A stretch of 64,000 nucleotides of DNA, taken from assembly GCA_949130495.1 (NCBI GenBank), contig OX422208.1, positions 395,706,561 through 395,770,560 of the forward strand, given 5' to 3'. The DNA is from Sambucus nigra. Taxonomy: Eukaryota; Streptophyta; Magnoliopsida; Dipsacales; Adoxaceae. The notes under the pieces are model-generated. The model was not told the origin of the DNA. It saw nothing but the letters and a program-made list of their open reading frames with translations, and did no database searches. Made by a program: the position numbers and the translations under genes. Numbering within the stretch: the first letter of the stretch is position 1; every line of letters starts with the position of its first letter. Below are positions 12,150 to 23,833 of this stretch, piece after piece.

Positions 12150-13640
12150 CCCTTGATGAGCATGAATACGCGTAATTCAAAGAGCTTTTAAAGGAATTTA
12201 TGGGTGTATTCGAATGGTCCTATGATGACATGCCCAACATTGATCCTGAAATAGCTCAATATGAGATACCGACTCTCCTAGAATGAAAACCAGTCAAATA
12301 AAAATTGTGAAACCTCCGTACCGAATGGTCACTCAAAGTCAAGGAAGAGGTAATCAAGAAGTTGAATGTAGGATTCATCCGGTTGATTGAATATCCCATA
12401 TGGCTAGCCAACATTGTACCCATACCGAAATCAAAGGAAAAAGTCTGCATGTGCATTAACTATCGGGATTTGAAAAAGGTATCACCGAAGGACGATTACC
12501 CACTACCCAATATACACATGATTGTGGACAAGACGGCCAGTAACTCTCTCAAGTCATTCGTCTATGGTTTCTCTAGTTATAATCAAATAAAGATTCACCC
12601 TGACTATCAAAAATAATTGCCATCATCACTCCCTGGGGAACCATTTATTACATGATTATGACATTCGGGCCTAAGAACGCAGGGGCTACCTACCAATGGG
12701 CTACCATAACCATATTGCATGATTTGATACATAAAGTGGTCGAAGTCTACATAGACGACATGATTATCAAGTTTAAGACACGGGAAGGTCCCGTTACCTC
12801 CCTCCAAAAGTTATTTGAACGACTACGATGATATCAGATGCAATTAAACCCACAAAAATGCATTTTTGGCATCACCAAAGGAATGCTTCTGGGATTCATG
12901 GTTAGCGAGAAGGGAATCATGGCTAACCCTTCCACACTAAAATCCATACTCGAAATTCCACCACCACGAATGGAGAAGAAAGTTTAGGAATTTTTGGGAA
13001 AATTGCACTACATCGGGCAATTCATCAACCATCTGACTTCCATTTGCGAACCTATCTTTAAACTCCTTCGAAAGCATTTGATCAAAATATGGAATGAGGC
13101 CTATCAAGAAGCCTTTAACAGAATCAAGCTATACCTTACCTGACCTTCAGTACTCATGCCATCGCAGCCTGGTCTCCCGCTACTCCTATACTTGACCGTA
13201 AGAGATATCGTAGTAGGGGCTTTTCTAGCCCAATACATATAGGAAACCCTCAAATAAATAGCCATATACTATGTTAGTAAAAAATTTGGCTGATATGTAG
13301 TCAAGTACACTACCTTAGAAAAAGTATGTGTCGCCCTAGTGTGGGTCACTCAAAAGTTACGGCACTACATGCTCGCTTTTCCCATCAGACTTATGTCCCT
13401 AATGGACCCCATCAAATACTTGCTTGAGAAAATTGCTCTGTCCAACCAAATGGATCGATGGTTGATGCTACTATCTGAGTTCAATATCGCGTATATGTTA
13501 CGCAGAAAGCCATAAAAGGGAGAGACATCTCCGATTACCTTGTTGACTACCCCATAGAAGAAGTTGACATTTGGGTATCTGAATTCCCAAGCGAAGATAT
13601 CCTTTGCACCTCTTAGGAAGACCTCCAATGGAAAATATTT
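12150..13640 (+). pseudogene. Reverse transcriptase, Tat copy A
   Basis: RT motifs appear in order across shifting frames: WSYDDMP, the NYRDLKKVSPKDDYPLPNI block (12450-12510), the FSSYNQIKIHPDYQK finger (to 12615), and YIDD at 12748-12759. The remainder of RT and the connection domain continue to about 13640 (MLAF/LMSLMDPIKYLLEK near 13370-13430). Known function: copies the element RNA into DNA. The catalytic Asp pair is present, but several stops and frameshifts make it non-functional. Confidence 0.8.
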
Positions 13641-14085
13641 TTTGATGCCCCTGCCAACAAGAAGGGATACAACATTAGGATAATCTTGATCGCGATACAA
13701 CATTAGGATACTCCTGATCGCCCTTTATGACTCTTACACTCCCATTGCCATCAAGCTAGAGTTTACTTACACCAATAATATGGTTGAATATGAGGCGTGC
13801 ACTGTAGGCCTCAAAGTCATCCTCAAGAAAGGTATCAAATACCTAGATGTCTATAGGGACTCCACCCTCATCATCGGTCAAATACTTAGAAGATGGAAAG
13901 TCAAAAATGAAAAGCTCTTACCCTTCCATGCCCACATAGAAGAGATGGCCTCCCAATTCCAAGATATCATGTTCCACTACTTACCTCAAGTAAAGAACAA
14001 TTTAGAAGATGCCCTTGCTACCTTAGCCTCCATGGTCGATATGCCCGAGAGAATAACGATGGTCCCCTTTATGGTCCAAAAATAA
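13640..14085 (+). pseudogene. RNase H, Tat copy A
   Basis: It begins with the FFDA strand (FFDS in copy B). The frame is then lost through a 28-bp tandem duplication at 13666-13721 and is open again in 13780-14085 with VEYEACTVGLK, VYRDSTLI and LEDALATLASM. These carry the Glu and the second and last catalytic Asp positions of type-1 RNase H. It degrades RNA in the RNA:DNA hybrid during reverse transcription. Confidence 0.8.
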
Positions 14086-15101
14086 GCTTTGCCAACCCAC
14101 TGCTACCATATTGAGCTCATCACAAGGGAAGATTCTGATATGTCCGAGTGCTGGTACTACGACATGTGGCACCTCCTCAAGAATGGTAGGTTCCCCTAAG
14201 ACCAATAAGATAGACCATACGAACCTTAAAAAACTGGTTAACCCGTACATCATCTATGATAAAGCACTATTCAAGATAAAGTTTGATAGAACCCATTTAC
14301 AGTGCATTGTAGGGGCTAACATTAAAGAAATGATGTAGAAGATCCACAATGGGGAATGAAAAACTCACATGAACGATCATATGCTTGCCAAGAAGATTAT
14401 TCATCAAGGGTATTATTGGATCACTATGGTTCAGGAATGTGCTGCCTATGTCTAAAGATGCCTCAAATGCTAATAATTTTCTAATCTCCAGCACTTGTCT
14501 CCTTAAGAATTTTACAACACGACTTCTCCCTAGCTGTTCTTCACATGGGGTATTGACATCATAGGTAAAGTCACACTAAAAGCTTCTAATAGACATGACT
14601 TCATCTTGGTTTCCATTGATTACTTCACAAAATGGGTCAAATCTGAGTAATATACAGAACTGTATGCTAAAAATGTAGCCAAGTTTATCAGAAAGAACAT
14701 TATCTACCGATATGGGGTCCCTCACGAGTTAGTATCAAATAATGGGTTACACTTCGAAGCTGAGGTCACGGAACTGGTCGATGAGTATGGGATTAAAATA
14801 CATAAATATTCTCCCTACCGACCTCAAACTAAGGGTGTAGTTAAAGATTCCAACAAAAACCTCAAGTCCACCATCAGTAGAAGGACCAAGAGTTTATGAC
14901 CTTTATGTCTACCTCACTTCAGTCAGGACATATACTAAGAATACCCCTTACTCTTTAGTATATGACATGGAAGTAGTCTTACCCATTGAGCTAGAAATAC
15001 CTTCACTACGCGTCATGCATGAAATAAAAATTAGTGAAGAAGATTGGTATCAGATCTTCTTAGACTAATTATCAGTCTTTAATGAAAAGAGACTAAAGGC
15101 T
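14086..15101 (+). pseudogene. Integrase of Tat copy A, N-terminal and core
   Basis: A broken zinc-binding part (14290-14470) leads to the core: GIDIIGK (14548 on), IDYFTKWVK, YGVPHELVSNNG and SPYRPQTKG. The first catalytic Asp is kept. The second is Asn (codon 14738-14740) and the Glu position is Lys (14843-14845). The frame reaches NEKRLKA and is cut at 15101 by the solo LTR. It resumes at 16600. Confidence 0.8.
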
Positions 15102-16599
15102 TGATTATTCGCGAATATTATATATTTGCCCCCGTTACTTATGCATGCACAGTGACCGTTATTTCACGTTAATTATCTTCTACTTTATAACCTATTGTTT
15201 CGATATATATATGTTTTGTGGGTTTTATTTGAGCTTTTGTAGAGATTGGAGTGCTAAATGGCGCAAGTGCGCACTTTTTGGGGAAATTTCAAGGCATTGT
15301 GCATCTTCGGGGGCAATTTTGTCATTACTATATTCAAGCTTCATGCTTGAACTCTTCACAGAAGTTATAGCTCTCCCAGTCAATTTGGCGTAGCTTTTGA
15401 CAACGCATCAATACGGTTCCAAACGCCCAAGTTATGGGTAATTCTCTCCGAGGCTCCTTGTGAGGAACAAAAAGGAGAGAGGAGTTCAAGAAAATAGAGG
15501 ATCGGTAGATCGACCCCTAACCAGTGGTCGATTGGTGGATGAGATTTTTCTTTTGGTTAGAAGAAGTGTGCTTTTACCAAGAAGCGATTGACCGGTGCCC
15601 TTAGTCCTCGAACACTTTTGTCAAGTGGTTTGGTTTCCACTTTTTGTTTTGGTTTTGAAATATCTTGTTTGGTGGTTTTTTCCCACTTACTATATATAAT
15701 AAGTGGTTTGGATTTAGATAGGATCGTTCAATCTTGGAAGAAAAGATAAGGAAAGAAATTAGATATTTGTTTTATCTTTCTTCTCTCTCCTAAGGCTTGT
15801 GATATTTCCTTCTCATCTCTATCATCTACTTTATTTATTGTAAGTTAATTTCCATTTTACTTGTAACTTGTTAACTATTGACACTATGGGATAATTAATA
15901 TAATGGTTTTGTATTGAATTCTATCTTTTGCAATGGTTTATTCCCTTTTTATTAACTCCATGTTGTGTTTGTGCATAGTTAGTGCTATGAGTAGCTAATT
16001 TCCTTAGGGTTGGAGCATATACCTACTTTGGATGGTTCAACTTCTTGATTGGTTCAATGTTTGAATCCAATAAATGGGTTTATGTGTTGATATTGGAGTT
16101 TCATAGGATTTTAACATCTCTTATCATGTAAGGGTGGTTTTTAAGACTTAACTCCATCATTAATGCATTTGTTCGATAATATGTCGAAACCTTCATCTCG
16201 AATTATGGGGGTGACACCCTTCATGCGGGATTGTTGAGACCGATATCTTATTACCATTTGATCGTGATTCAATTGGAAGAACCGTGATAGTTGTGATCAT
16301 CCGAGGTGGGGTATTGCCCCTTAACCTTTTGTTTAGAATCGTTTCATAATCCGTTTTATAAATCTCGCTTGTTTCCATTAGTCTTTACTTAAGTGGTCCA
16401 GTAATTGTGATTAACTTTTGTTCGATATAACAATTGAAACTTTAATCATCTTCTCTTTTATCTTTATTCTTGTTTATCAACTTTTACCTAGAAGAATATC
16501 TTCGATGCTTCATATAATTCCCTGTGGAAATCGATTCCGATTTTTACTACTCTCGTGATTAGCTTGCACTTGCGCTATACAACATTTTAAGATAGTAAT
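15102..16599 (+). mobile_element. Solo LTR inside the integrase
   Basis: A 1498-bp block starts TGATT and is flanked by GGCT (15098-15101 and 16600-16603), a 4-bp target duplication. The integrase reading resumes across it (NEKRLKA, then LNHIQGYDRRIK), so it is an insertion. Its texture is that of the long LTRs of Athila/Tekay-like Ty3-gypsy elements: a transcript-like middle, then 'attccctgtgga...cga' and 'cttgcacttgcgcta' near the end. The right end lacks a clean CA. No internal region or second LTR is present, so it is probably the product of LTR-LTR recombination. The lineage is uncertain. Confidence 0.65.
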
Positions 16600-16775
16600 G
16601 GCTCTAAACCACATACAAGGATACGATCGTCGTATAAAGCGATCATTCAACACAAGAATCAAGGGCCGAGGTGTTAAAGAAAGAGATTTAGCCCTCAATG
16701 AAATCGTAGAACCCGTTTGGGGACCTAGAGGGAAATTCATAAATATAAGTAAATAAGGACAAATCATAAATATGG
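16600..16775 (+). pseudogene. Integrase C-terminal tail, Tat copy A
   Basis: Translation gives GYDRRIKRSFNTRIKGRGVK, then ERDLAL and GPRGKFI. This is the basic segment and chromodomain-like barrel start of Tat integrases (family pattern: KRVKPR...FKEGDLVLK...DPRGKW). It is separated from the core only by the solo LTR. It ends at a stop near 16756. Copy B seems to have lost this part. Confidence 0.65.
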
Positions 16776-16829
16776 GAAGGAATACTATTCATCCATTCAA
16801 AGTATGGCAATAAATTATCAGAGCATTTT

Positions 16830-18963
16830 TTATTCAAAATATGAGATGATAAGTGTTCAAAGAAGATCTATGATGTTGCCAACAAATTACAAACAACATA
16901 TCAAGTGTTTAAAGAGTTACAACCAGGAGGGGCATTAGGCCATTGGCGACCTCCCAGAAATAAAAAGACTAAGAAGATCTAAGCCCAAGAAATCTTCAGA
17001 GGTAACTAGTGTGAGCCCCTCTTTCAAGGTACTGCACACTATAGCCTAAGAACTCTTCAGAATATTTGAAGACCTCTATAACCTGCTTTTGGGACTCCGA
17101 GATCTTGCTGTCGACAACTTCCTTTACCTTCGCGAAAATCTCGATTATATAATTGTTGTTCAGAGACTTGATAGCTTTATTATGACTATTTTTTGGCTTG
17201 GTGATGGCCTCAGAGTGTTGTTTCTTCATGTTTTCAACCTTAGTCTCAAGCTCTGCAATACGACTCCTCTGAGTCTCATAATTTCTGATGGATAACTGAG
17301 CCTGACGAAAATTAGGGACCTTATTACCAATCCCCTGGTGTAGTTTTTCAAGGCAGATAGTTGTCTTCATAAGACAAAATATGTCAGTACGGGACGACCT
17401 TATAGTTGTGACAAAATATGAAAAGAATAATAACTTACTTGGAAAAACCTGTGAAGAACAAAGTCATTCATCAGGGAGACGTTGGTTGCCTTGAAAAACC
17501 TCATGTCTAAGTCTGAGGTGTTAGTCCTTGCTCCCAAGGACAGAATCGGGGCTGATTTTCAAATTTTCCAATCGCGCATCAAGTGCATCCTCTGAGGAGA
17601 TTGGGATGGTCTAACTCGGTCCGATCTTGGATGAGTCCTCCTTGATTTTATTTACTCCGATGAGTTGTGTCGATATTTTCTTGACCCTTTTTCTTTTTTT
17701 TAGACTCCTCGGCCTGGCTGGGTTTGGTAGTAGTGGATTTTCTGGTCTGTGGTGCAGGGGCCAATTTCTTTCCAACTTGGTTGAGCAAATTGGCTAGGCT
17801 TGTAGCTTTCATGTTCCATATCTTTCAAAGTATTCGACAGTTGGTCTGTAATGAAGAGAGTAATATCATAAGCTCAGACAGATGAAATATTACATAACAG
17901 TTAAAGGACATAATGTTAACAACACTTACATATCTTATATAGGGGGCTACCCCCATACCCATCTGCTCTAAAAAATAAGGGGTCATCAACTGCTCGAACT
18001 ATACAAGACCCCCTTCCTTTCCTTGACTCCTAATTTTCTCAAGTTTATTAGTGGCTTCAATACTTAAGCCCGGATCAGCTTTAACCGACATTGGAGCCTC
18101 GACCCATTGTTGGGGAACTCGGGGCTCAGAGGTAGTGGAAGGGACATTAGGGCCGAATTCCCATGATCCCAAAATAAAGAAGTAGCGAGGTTTCCATTTA
18201 TAATTGGAAGTCTGGGTAACCATCAGGGATTTGTTTTCAAACTTCCTAGCTACAAGATGATAGTATCCATGATGAGTCTTAGGAGAAGAGACAATGTAGC
18301 ATCCCCTAAAGACACTAACTGGACGGTCTGTGTGAAAAACTACCTTCCACAAGGCAATAAATCTGAGGATAACTCTCCATGTGTTTGGAAACAACTTGGC
18401 AGGGTCGAGACCAAGACTGTCTAAAATGGATTGTACGGTCGGATGTACAGGTAGCCTAAAGACGACCTTAAATATTTGTTCATATACAAAAATTTCACCC
18501 TCTCGGCCTTGAAATGCTCTCTCGTCGGCCGAAGGTGCTCTTATATTGATGGAAGGTCTAATGCCGTAGATATGTGTCCATAGTAGGAGGTCAACTTAAG
18601 TAACTGTACTAACGTAGGATTCAGCACAATAAATGTTAAGTGTGCCCTCGGCTGCATCTTCATCGATCTTTTGGTCTATAGCAGGGAAGATACCTTGTAT
18701 ATGAGAAGTTTTTGCAAAGTGTTTCCCTGGAATAGTAGTGACAGGGATAACATCTATAGGCGTGGCAATGCAACACCCATTCTCGTCTCCTCGTGAGACG
18801 AAAAGAGACTCAGATTGATTTGATGATGACTCGGCCTGAGTGGATGGCCCATCTTGGTTTTAGGATGAGGATCTTGAAGAATATTTAGCCTCCTCCAACC
18901 CATCATGATGGAACTCCATAGCCACCTTGAAAGATCGACACTCTCGCCAGCCGACTCAGACAT
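16830..18963 (-). pseudogene. Antisense spliced gene of Tat copy A, 'putative gypsy-type transposon' (PF04195-like)
   Basis: Read on the minus strand, the proposed start is at 18963 (MSESAGESVDLSRW). A well-kept domain runs about 18590-17999: VYEQIFKVVFRLPVHP, LGLDPAKLFPNTWRVI, FRGCYIV and YKWKPRYFFILGSWEF. That is the pattern of the PF04195 (Transposase_28) family found in plant retroelements. A GTAAGT...TTACAG intron fits 17929-17846 (84 bp) and a second fits 17438-17365 (74 bp). The last exon (17364-16996) encodes a Glu/Lys-rich coiled coil. There are internal stops. It lies between integrase and 3' LTR in antisense, where Tat elements carry extra ORFs. Function unknown. Confidence 0.6.
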
Positions 18964-19831
18964 GGGGTCACTGAGGTCTACGATAGGAGGATAAATGGTT
19001 GCGAGAGGGTGGGATAAATAGGAAGAAGAGGAAAGGCTTAGTCCTTGTTCTTGGCAGCTTCCTTGACCTCATACTTTCTGATCTCCCTAAAGCACCTCTC
19101 TTTGAGAGTAGGGAAATATTTAGCTAGCTCATACCACTTCATCAACATTCAAGGGACGACCTTCAACTTGGTGGAAATAATGAAAAGGACAAATAATGAA
19201 AGTGTTGACTAGGGTTTGAATAAAATATCAAAAGCTTGGAATGTGAACAATTAAAGTCAAGAGCACTCAAGAACAGTTTGAATGCCTCACCGGAGAAGGT
19301 GACCGGTGATTCACCAGAGTATCCAAATGGGGGTAAACAAGGTAGGGAAACCCTAAAACTATCTACAAACCCTAGGACAGACTCTCTCAAACTTTAAACC
19401 AACTCCTTTAGCCCTAAAACCAACATACAACTGCCCAATACAGTTGCTAAAAAAATTATGTAGACAACCGAAAAAACAAAACAAGTATAAAAATGTCCAT
19501 AAAATGAAGGAAATCTAAAAAGGAGAAGAAAAGGAGAATACTTGGAAGGTTTGATAGGGCTGACAACCATCGAGGACTTAGAAAAGTCACCAAAAAGTGC
19601 TTTGACAATGGAGGACAGAGAAAAAGATCTGGAATTGAAGGGATTAGAGAGAGAAACAAGCGCACGTAAGTGTGAAGAGAGAAAAAGAAGTTTTTAAGTT
19701 TAATATTTTTAAACCACCATAATAATGGGGTTCAACTTTCGAGGTGCCCATTATTAGGGCACAACTACCAAAGCGTACGCATGCTGCCGCCACTACTTGG
19801 GGAATACGCTAGTCCAAGGAACAAATGACAA
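18964..19831 (-). other. 5' region of the antisense gene, copy A
   Basis: The upstream part on the minus strand is AT/CT-rich and contains a short upstream frame of 36 codons (near 19146-19036, MLMKWYELAKYFPTLKERCF...) before the main start. No convincing TATA box was seen. The CACTA element starts at 19832. Confidence 0.35.
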
Positions 19832-19861
19832 CACTACAAGAATTTGCACTATTAGCAACAT
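19832..19861 (+). repeat. CACTA left terminal inverted repeat
   Basis: CACTACAAGAATTTGCAC followed by an AGCAACAT block. It pairs with 42258-42287 with few mismatches. Confidence 0.9.
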
Positions 19862-20160
19862 ACAAATTATGTTGCTAAAGTTAGAAATATGTTGCTAAAA
19901 GATATTGGCAACATATTTTGCTATGTTGCCAGCTTGTTGCCTATTGTCTGTCTAGGAAACCCTTTGACAATACAAAAGGCTTATGTTGCTGAAGGTATAC
20001 TTTTGGCAACACCCAATTGTGTTGCCAAAAGTATTTTTTAATTTGTCAAATTTATAATAAAAAATATTATTTATGTTGCCAAAGGTCACTCAACAACGAC
20101 AAAAATAATTGTGTTACCAAAAAACAATCTTTCAGCGACACAAATTATGTTGCAGAGTGT
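19850..20160. promoter_or_regulatory. CACTA left subterminal repeats
   Basis: Eight or more copies of a 10-12 bp motif (TGTTGCCAAAAG, TTGGCAACA and variants) in both orientations, as at the right end (41965-42270). In En/Spm such arrays bind the element's regulatory protein. Confidence 0.75.
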
Positions 20161-20197
20161 AAGATAAATGGTATAAAAAATTGCTATATACATAACT

Positions 20198-20199
<2 letters not shown>

Positions 20200-20281
<82 letters not shown>

Positions 20282-20666
20282 AAGCTATAGTACATCATGC
20301 TCTATACATCACACCTAATTTTAGGCCCTAAATTTTTTTTTTCAAATTTTATATTTTTTCTTGAAATTAACCTTCCAATCAACCCATATGCAAACAATTA
20401 GGTGAAAATACATTTTGTAGCTATTTTTAAAAAATCCACAAAAACTGCTAAAAATACCTTATTTATAAGGGTCGTGCCAGTAGTTTTTTGTGCATTTTTT
20501 AAAAATAGCTACAAAATGTATTTTGACCTAATTTTTTGCATATGGGTTAATTGGAAGGTTAATTTCAAGGAAAAAAATATAAAATTTGAAAAAAAAAAGT
20601 TTTTTAGGTCCTAGAATTAGGTGTGATGCACGGATGATGTATAGAGCATGATGTACTATAGCCTTC

Positions 20667-20745
<79 letters not shown>
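20200..20745. mobile_element. Foldback (long inverted repeat) element
   Basis: Two arms of about 245-265 bp are inverted copies around a spacer of roughly 30 bp (about 20450-20477). The symmetry includes the edges: (TA)n(GA)n on the left (20200-20279) and (CT)n(TA)n on the right (20668-20744). The unique arm starts near 'ctatagtacatcatgctctata'. No coding capacity. The hairpin could yield small RNAs. It is probably a MITE-like foldback inserted in the CACTA element. Confidence 0.8.
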
Positions 20746-20749
<4 letters not shown>

Positions 20750-22384
20750 CAATTTTATATATATTTAGTTGGTTCATTTTGCATAAAACAACGTTGTCCA
20801 TAAACAAACTTCATTTCACAGTTGATTTCGCCTACATCTTTCCATTTCAGATTGTCCAGGACCCCACTTCTTTCGCTATCCCCCATTTATCTACAGTCTG
20901 TTTCCTTTAAAAAAAGAACGATAAATAAATACACAAAATGTATAAAATAAATAACTACCTCGTCAATTTAAAGATAAACTAATAATTTCAGGAAGCTTTT
21001 GTCAAGTGTAACAGTTAATCTTTAGAAATCAAACATTCACAATATAGCATTCGCAAATCGAGTTATAAAGTCCCTGAATCCCCGAAAGTGCAATGAAAAC
21101 TAAAATCCTCACAGCTAAATCGACTAAGAAAGTCCGTAAACACTATAGAAAGATCTCCATAAATTCTAAACTTTACGAATAATCTTAGAAGCCATTGAGA
21201 TTCCAAATAATAGTCATAAGAATGCGTGAGCACTTTGTGCATCAATTTAATTTATCCCCAACGATCCGATATCTATCCAAGTTCCACATAAAGCCTAAAA
21301 CTGGAAAAAAAAAGTACTATTTTTATCACTAATAGTCCAAAATCCATCTCAAATGTTAACTTTTCTTTACTAAAGTGATGTTATAAAGGAATTATATATA
21401 TATATATATATAGTGAAATAGAACAAAATATTAAGAAAATAAAAACAAAACTCAAATAGATAAATAGAGGGAGAGTATCAGAGAGAGAACATAGGGCATA
21501 GCTAAAAAATGTAAATAAAAATTTGTTAGAATTACAAAATAGAAAATTTTAATGGAGAACAATGAGAAACGTTACATGGGAATTAGAATTGATTTGATAG
21601 AAGTAGAAAACACTTAAACAATATTATACAGTGAAACCATAACAAATTGAAGAATTGGCATGAGATAAATTGGCATAACTTAAAGAACATGCTTGAACAT
21701 GCCTTACCTTTCCATTCACTAATTTTATTCTGAACTGTTACAAAGACTATCAAGGAATAGAAAAAACAACATTTTATGTTAACATACAGTATATCATGTG
21801 AGTATTTACCTGTGTCGATGTCAACTTAATTCTAACACATGAGTTGTTGTTTGGGATGCATCACTTGTGCGTACATTAAAATAATTTTTCACATGTTTCT
21901 TTCGCATCCTTTGCATAACTGTTTCAATACGACACCATTCAACAGTTGCATACACGTTTGACATCAGTTATACATGATATCTCTCAGCTTGACATCAATT
22001 ATACACGCTTGATAGCAGCAGTTATACATACAATAGTTATAAATTTAATTCATTTTCTAACCATTTTTAAGAAAATGTAAAAATAATTAGAATTAGAGTT
22101 GAGAATAATATAATGTTAAGCAGGGTAAAAACACAGCATCAAACCCACCTTAATGATGAACGCCTTAATAACGAATAGAGCAAGGAAAACCATATTTGTT
22201 AAATCTGCAAAACAAATCACAAAACAACAACGAATTAGGTCGGATTCGGGCATCAATGTGTTCACGCTTTTAACGAAAATGATTCAAGTATCAATGCATT
22301 TGAAGTAAGTGTGAGTAATCAGAAAGTTTCCCTCTATGAATATCAATGTGTGTTGTCTATGATGAATATCATTGTGTTGTCCTG
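20746..22384. other. CACTA internal, no gene recognised
   Basis: 1.6 kb of AT-rich DNA. On the minus strand a 43-codon frame starts near 20887 (MGDSERSGVLDNLKWKDVGE...), preceded by an AG; it could be an exon but has no recognised match. There is a short (TA)n near 21393-21413. No RNA gene seen. Confidence 0.4.
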
Positions 22385-22880
22385 AAAACATCGTCTCCCA
22401 ACACCACTTCCACCTCTGGATGGTTTTCAATGCAATTAACCTTAATCTTGCCATTTCCGAGTTGAAACTCGAACTTCAAATTGTAGTGATCCCTTAACGG
22501 CATATACATAACTTTATGTTGCCTGTATATAATTTAAGAATAGCCTCTATGTTGAACACTAATGTTTCTCTAGCTAAACTTATGTTACATACTCTTTTAG
22601 TTTTCCAGTAATGTCATCAAGGAACTCTGCATTTGGATGTACAACTGTGCCAAAATTGACTCCAGTGCACAAAATTCTTTTTCACAATGGATGTCCCAAA
22701 ATAGTAAACTTAATGCGCTGACCTATAAAGTTACCATATACATACTCACAGTGGGACAATCACACTAAGATACAACCAAGCACACAAAATGAATTAGATA
22801 TAATTACCCGTTCCAGCCCTCATTCTTTCCTATGGGAACAAAATAGTTCATGGTATGATTTTTTGTCCACTGTCGTAAGT
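22385..22880 (-). pseudogene. Unidentified spliced gene fragment in the CACTA element
   Basis: Three consecutive minus-strand stretches look like exons. 22880-22808, after TTTCAG and before GTAATT, encodes RQWTKNHTMNYFVPIGKNEG. 22722-22589, after TATAG and before GTAACA, encodes CTGVNFGTVVHPNAEFLDDI and has one stop. 22522 to about 22385, after ATACAG, encodes MPLRDHYNLKFEFQLGNGKI. Codon texture is protein-like, but the phases do not join perfectly, so it is decayed. I do not recognise the protein. It may be a captured host gene or part of the element's own gene. Confidence 0.4.
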
Positions 22881-22989
22881 CTGAAATTTCAAACAATAAA
22901 CAAATAAAAACATAATATAAGCATACATCATGAATATGAGGTTAGATGTGATACGTCTAACCTGAATATTAGGAACTGGAGACGTACAA

Positions 22990-23190
22990 TCTAACCTGAG
23001 ATGTATCAGGTGTCTATCATGGGCAGGACTAACAATTCACATTCTAAAAAGATCCCTTGTTCTCCCAATAGGGCGAGGATCCAATTACGACTAATGCATC
23101 AACCACCTTCTTGCCTAATGATGTAAACCCCTAAACATTCTAGTCTCTTTTCCCTTTTCTGCCTTATATTTGGTAATCTGCAAAGCATAA
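22990..23190 (-). other. Possible further exon, minus strand
   Basis: After GCTTTGCAG (about 23180) the minus strand has a short exon-like stretch including LGKKVVDALVVIGSSPYWEN, with stops in the surrounding frames. It may belong to the same decayed gene as 22385-22880. Confidence 0.25.
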
Positions 23191-23578
23191 ATAAATAAAT
23201 GAATAATTAGTACAGTAATACAATATAAAATGAATGGTAACTGCTTTGAGTTGATTGTCTGATAGTTGTAATATTTAAGTCTATCAATCTTTGAATAAGA
23301 ACAGACGCACTAACGATTTGTAGATTTGAAAAAAAATCACGATTTGGGAAAAAAAAAAGTATGGATTTTTTCTTATATTTGTGTTTGGGTGGGAGTGGCA
23401 TCCCTTGTAGGTTTATCACGCAAACTGGTTAAATTTGTATATGTCCTATTCGGTTCTACACATTATGAATTTTTATTTTTCTTGTGATTGTTTACTCTCT
23501 CTAGAAATAATATTCAGATGGTTTCTCAACTCAACCTTTTGTTCTACTGCAGTAATATTCAATGTTATTCAGGAACTT

Positions 23579-23833
23579 ATGCCAATGGGTGGGCTGCAAA
23601 CACAGGATCCTTTTGCATCTGCCATAATTTTGTCAAAATTGCAGAAAGATTCCCAAGGATCAGCTGCAATAGCATCTGGTCCTGATTCAAAGCCAAAGAA
23701 GAAAATCTGTTGTGCTTGCCCTGATACTAAGAAGCTGAGGGATGAATGCGTTGTTGAACATGGTGAAGCTTCTTGTTTGAAATAGATTGAGGCTCATCAA
23801 AAATGCCTTCGCGCAAAAGGCTTCAACGTTTGA
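23579..23833 (+). pseudogene. COX17: COX17 (cytochrome c oxidase copper chaperone) copy captured by the CACTA element
   Basis: From the ATG at 23579 the frame has 85 codons to a TGA at 23831-23833. It has the plant COX17 C-terminal half: [20 protein letters not shown], then VVEHGEASC and, after a stop, IEAHQKCLRAKGFNV. The copper-binding Cys-Cys and the twin-CX9C cysteines are all present. One in-frame TAG (23783-23785) stands where the family has Trp, so the copy is truncated to 68 codons. Upstream 'tgttattcag' just before GAACTTATG looks like a retained 3' splice site, so genomic rather than cDNA sequence was captured. Known role: delivers Cu(I) to Sco1/Cox11 in the mitochondrial intermembrane space. 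Downstream sequence to about 24000 may be its 3' UTR. Confidence 0.85.

Noticed and set aside
20017..20331. 104-codon frame with Tyr-Ile and Arg-Glu runs
   Set aside because: It is a translation of (TA)n and (GA)n microsatellite at the edge of the foldback element. The same applies to 20528-20752 on the minus strand.
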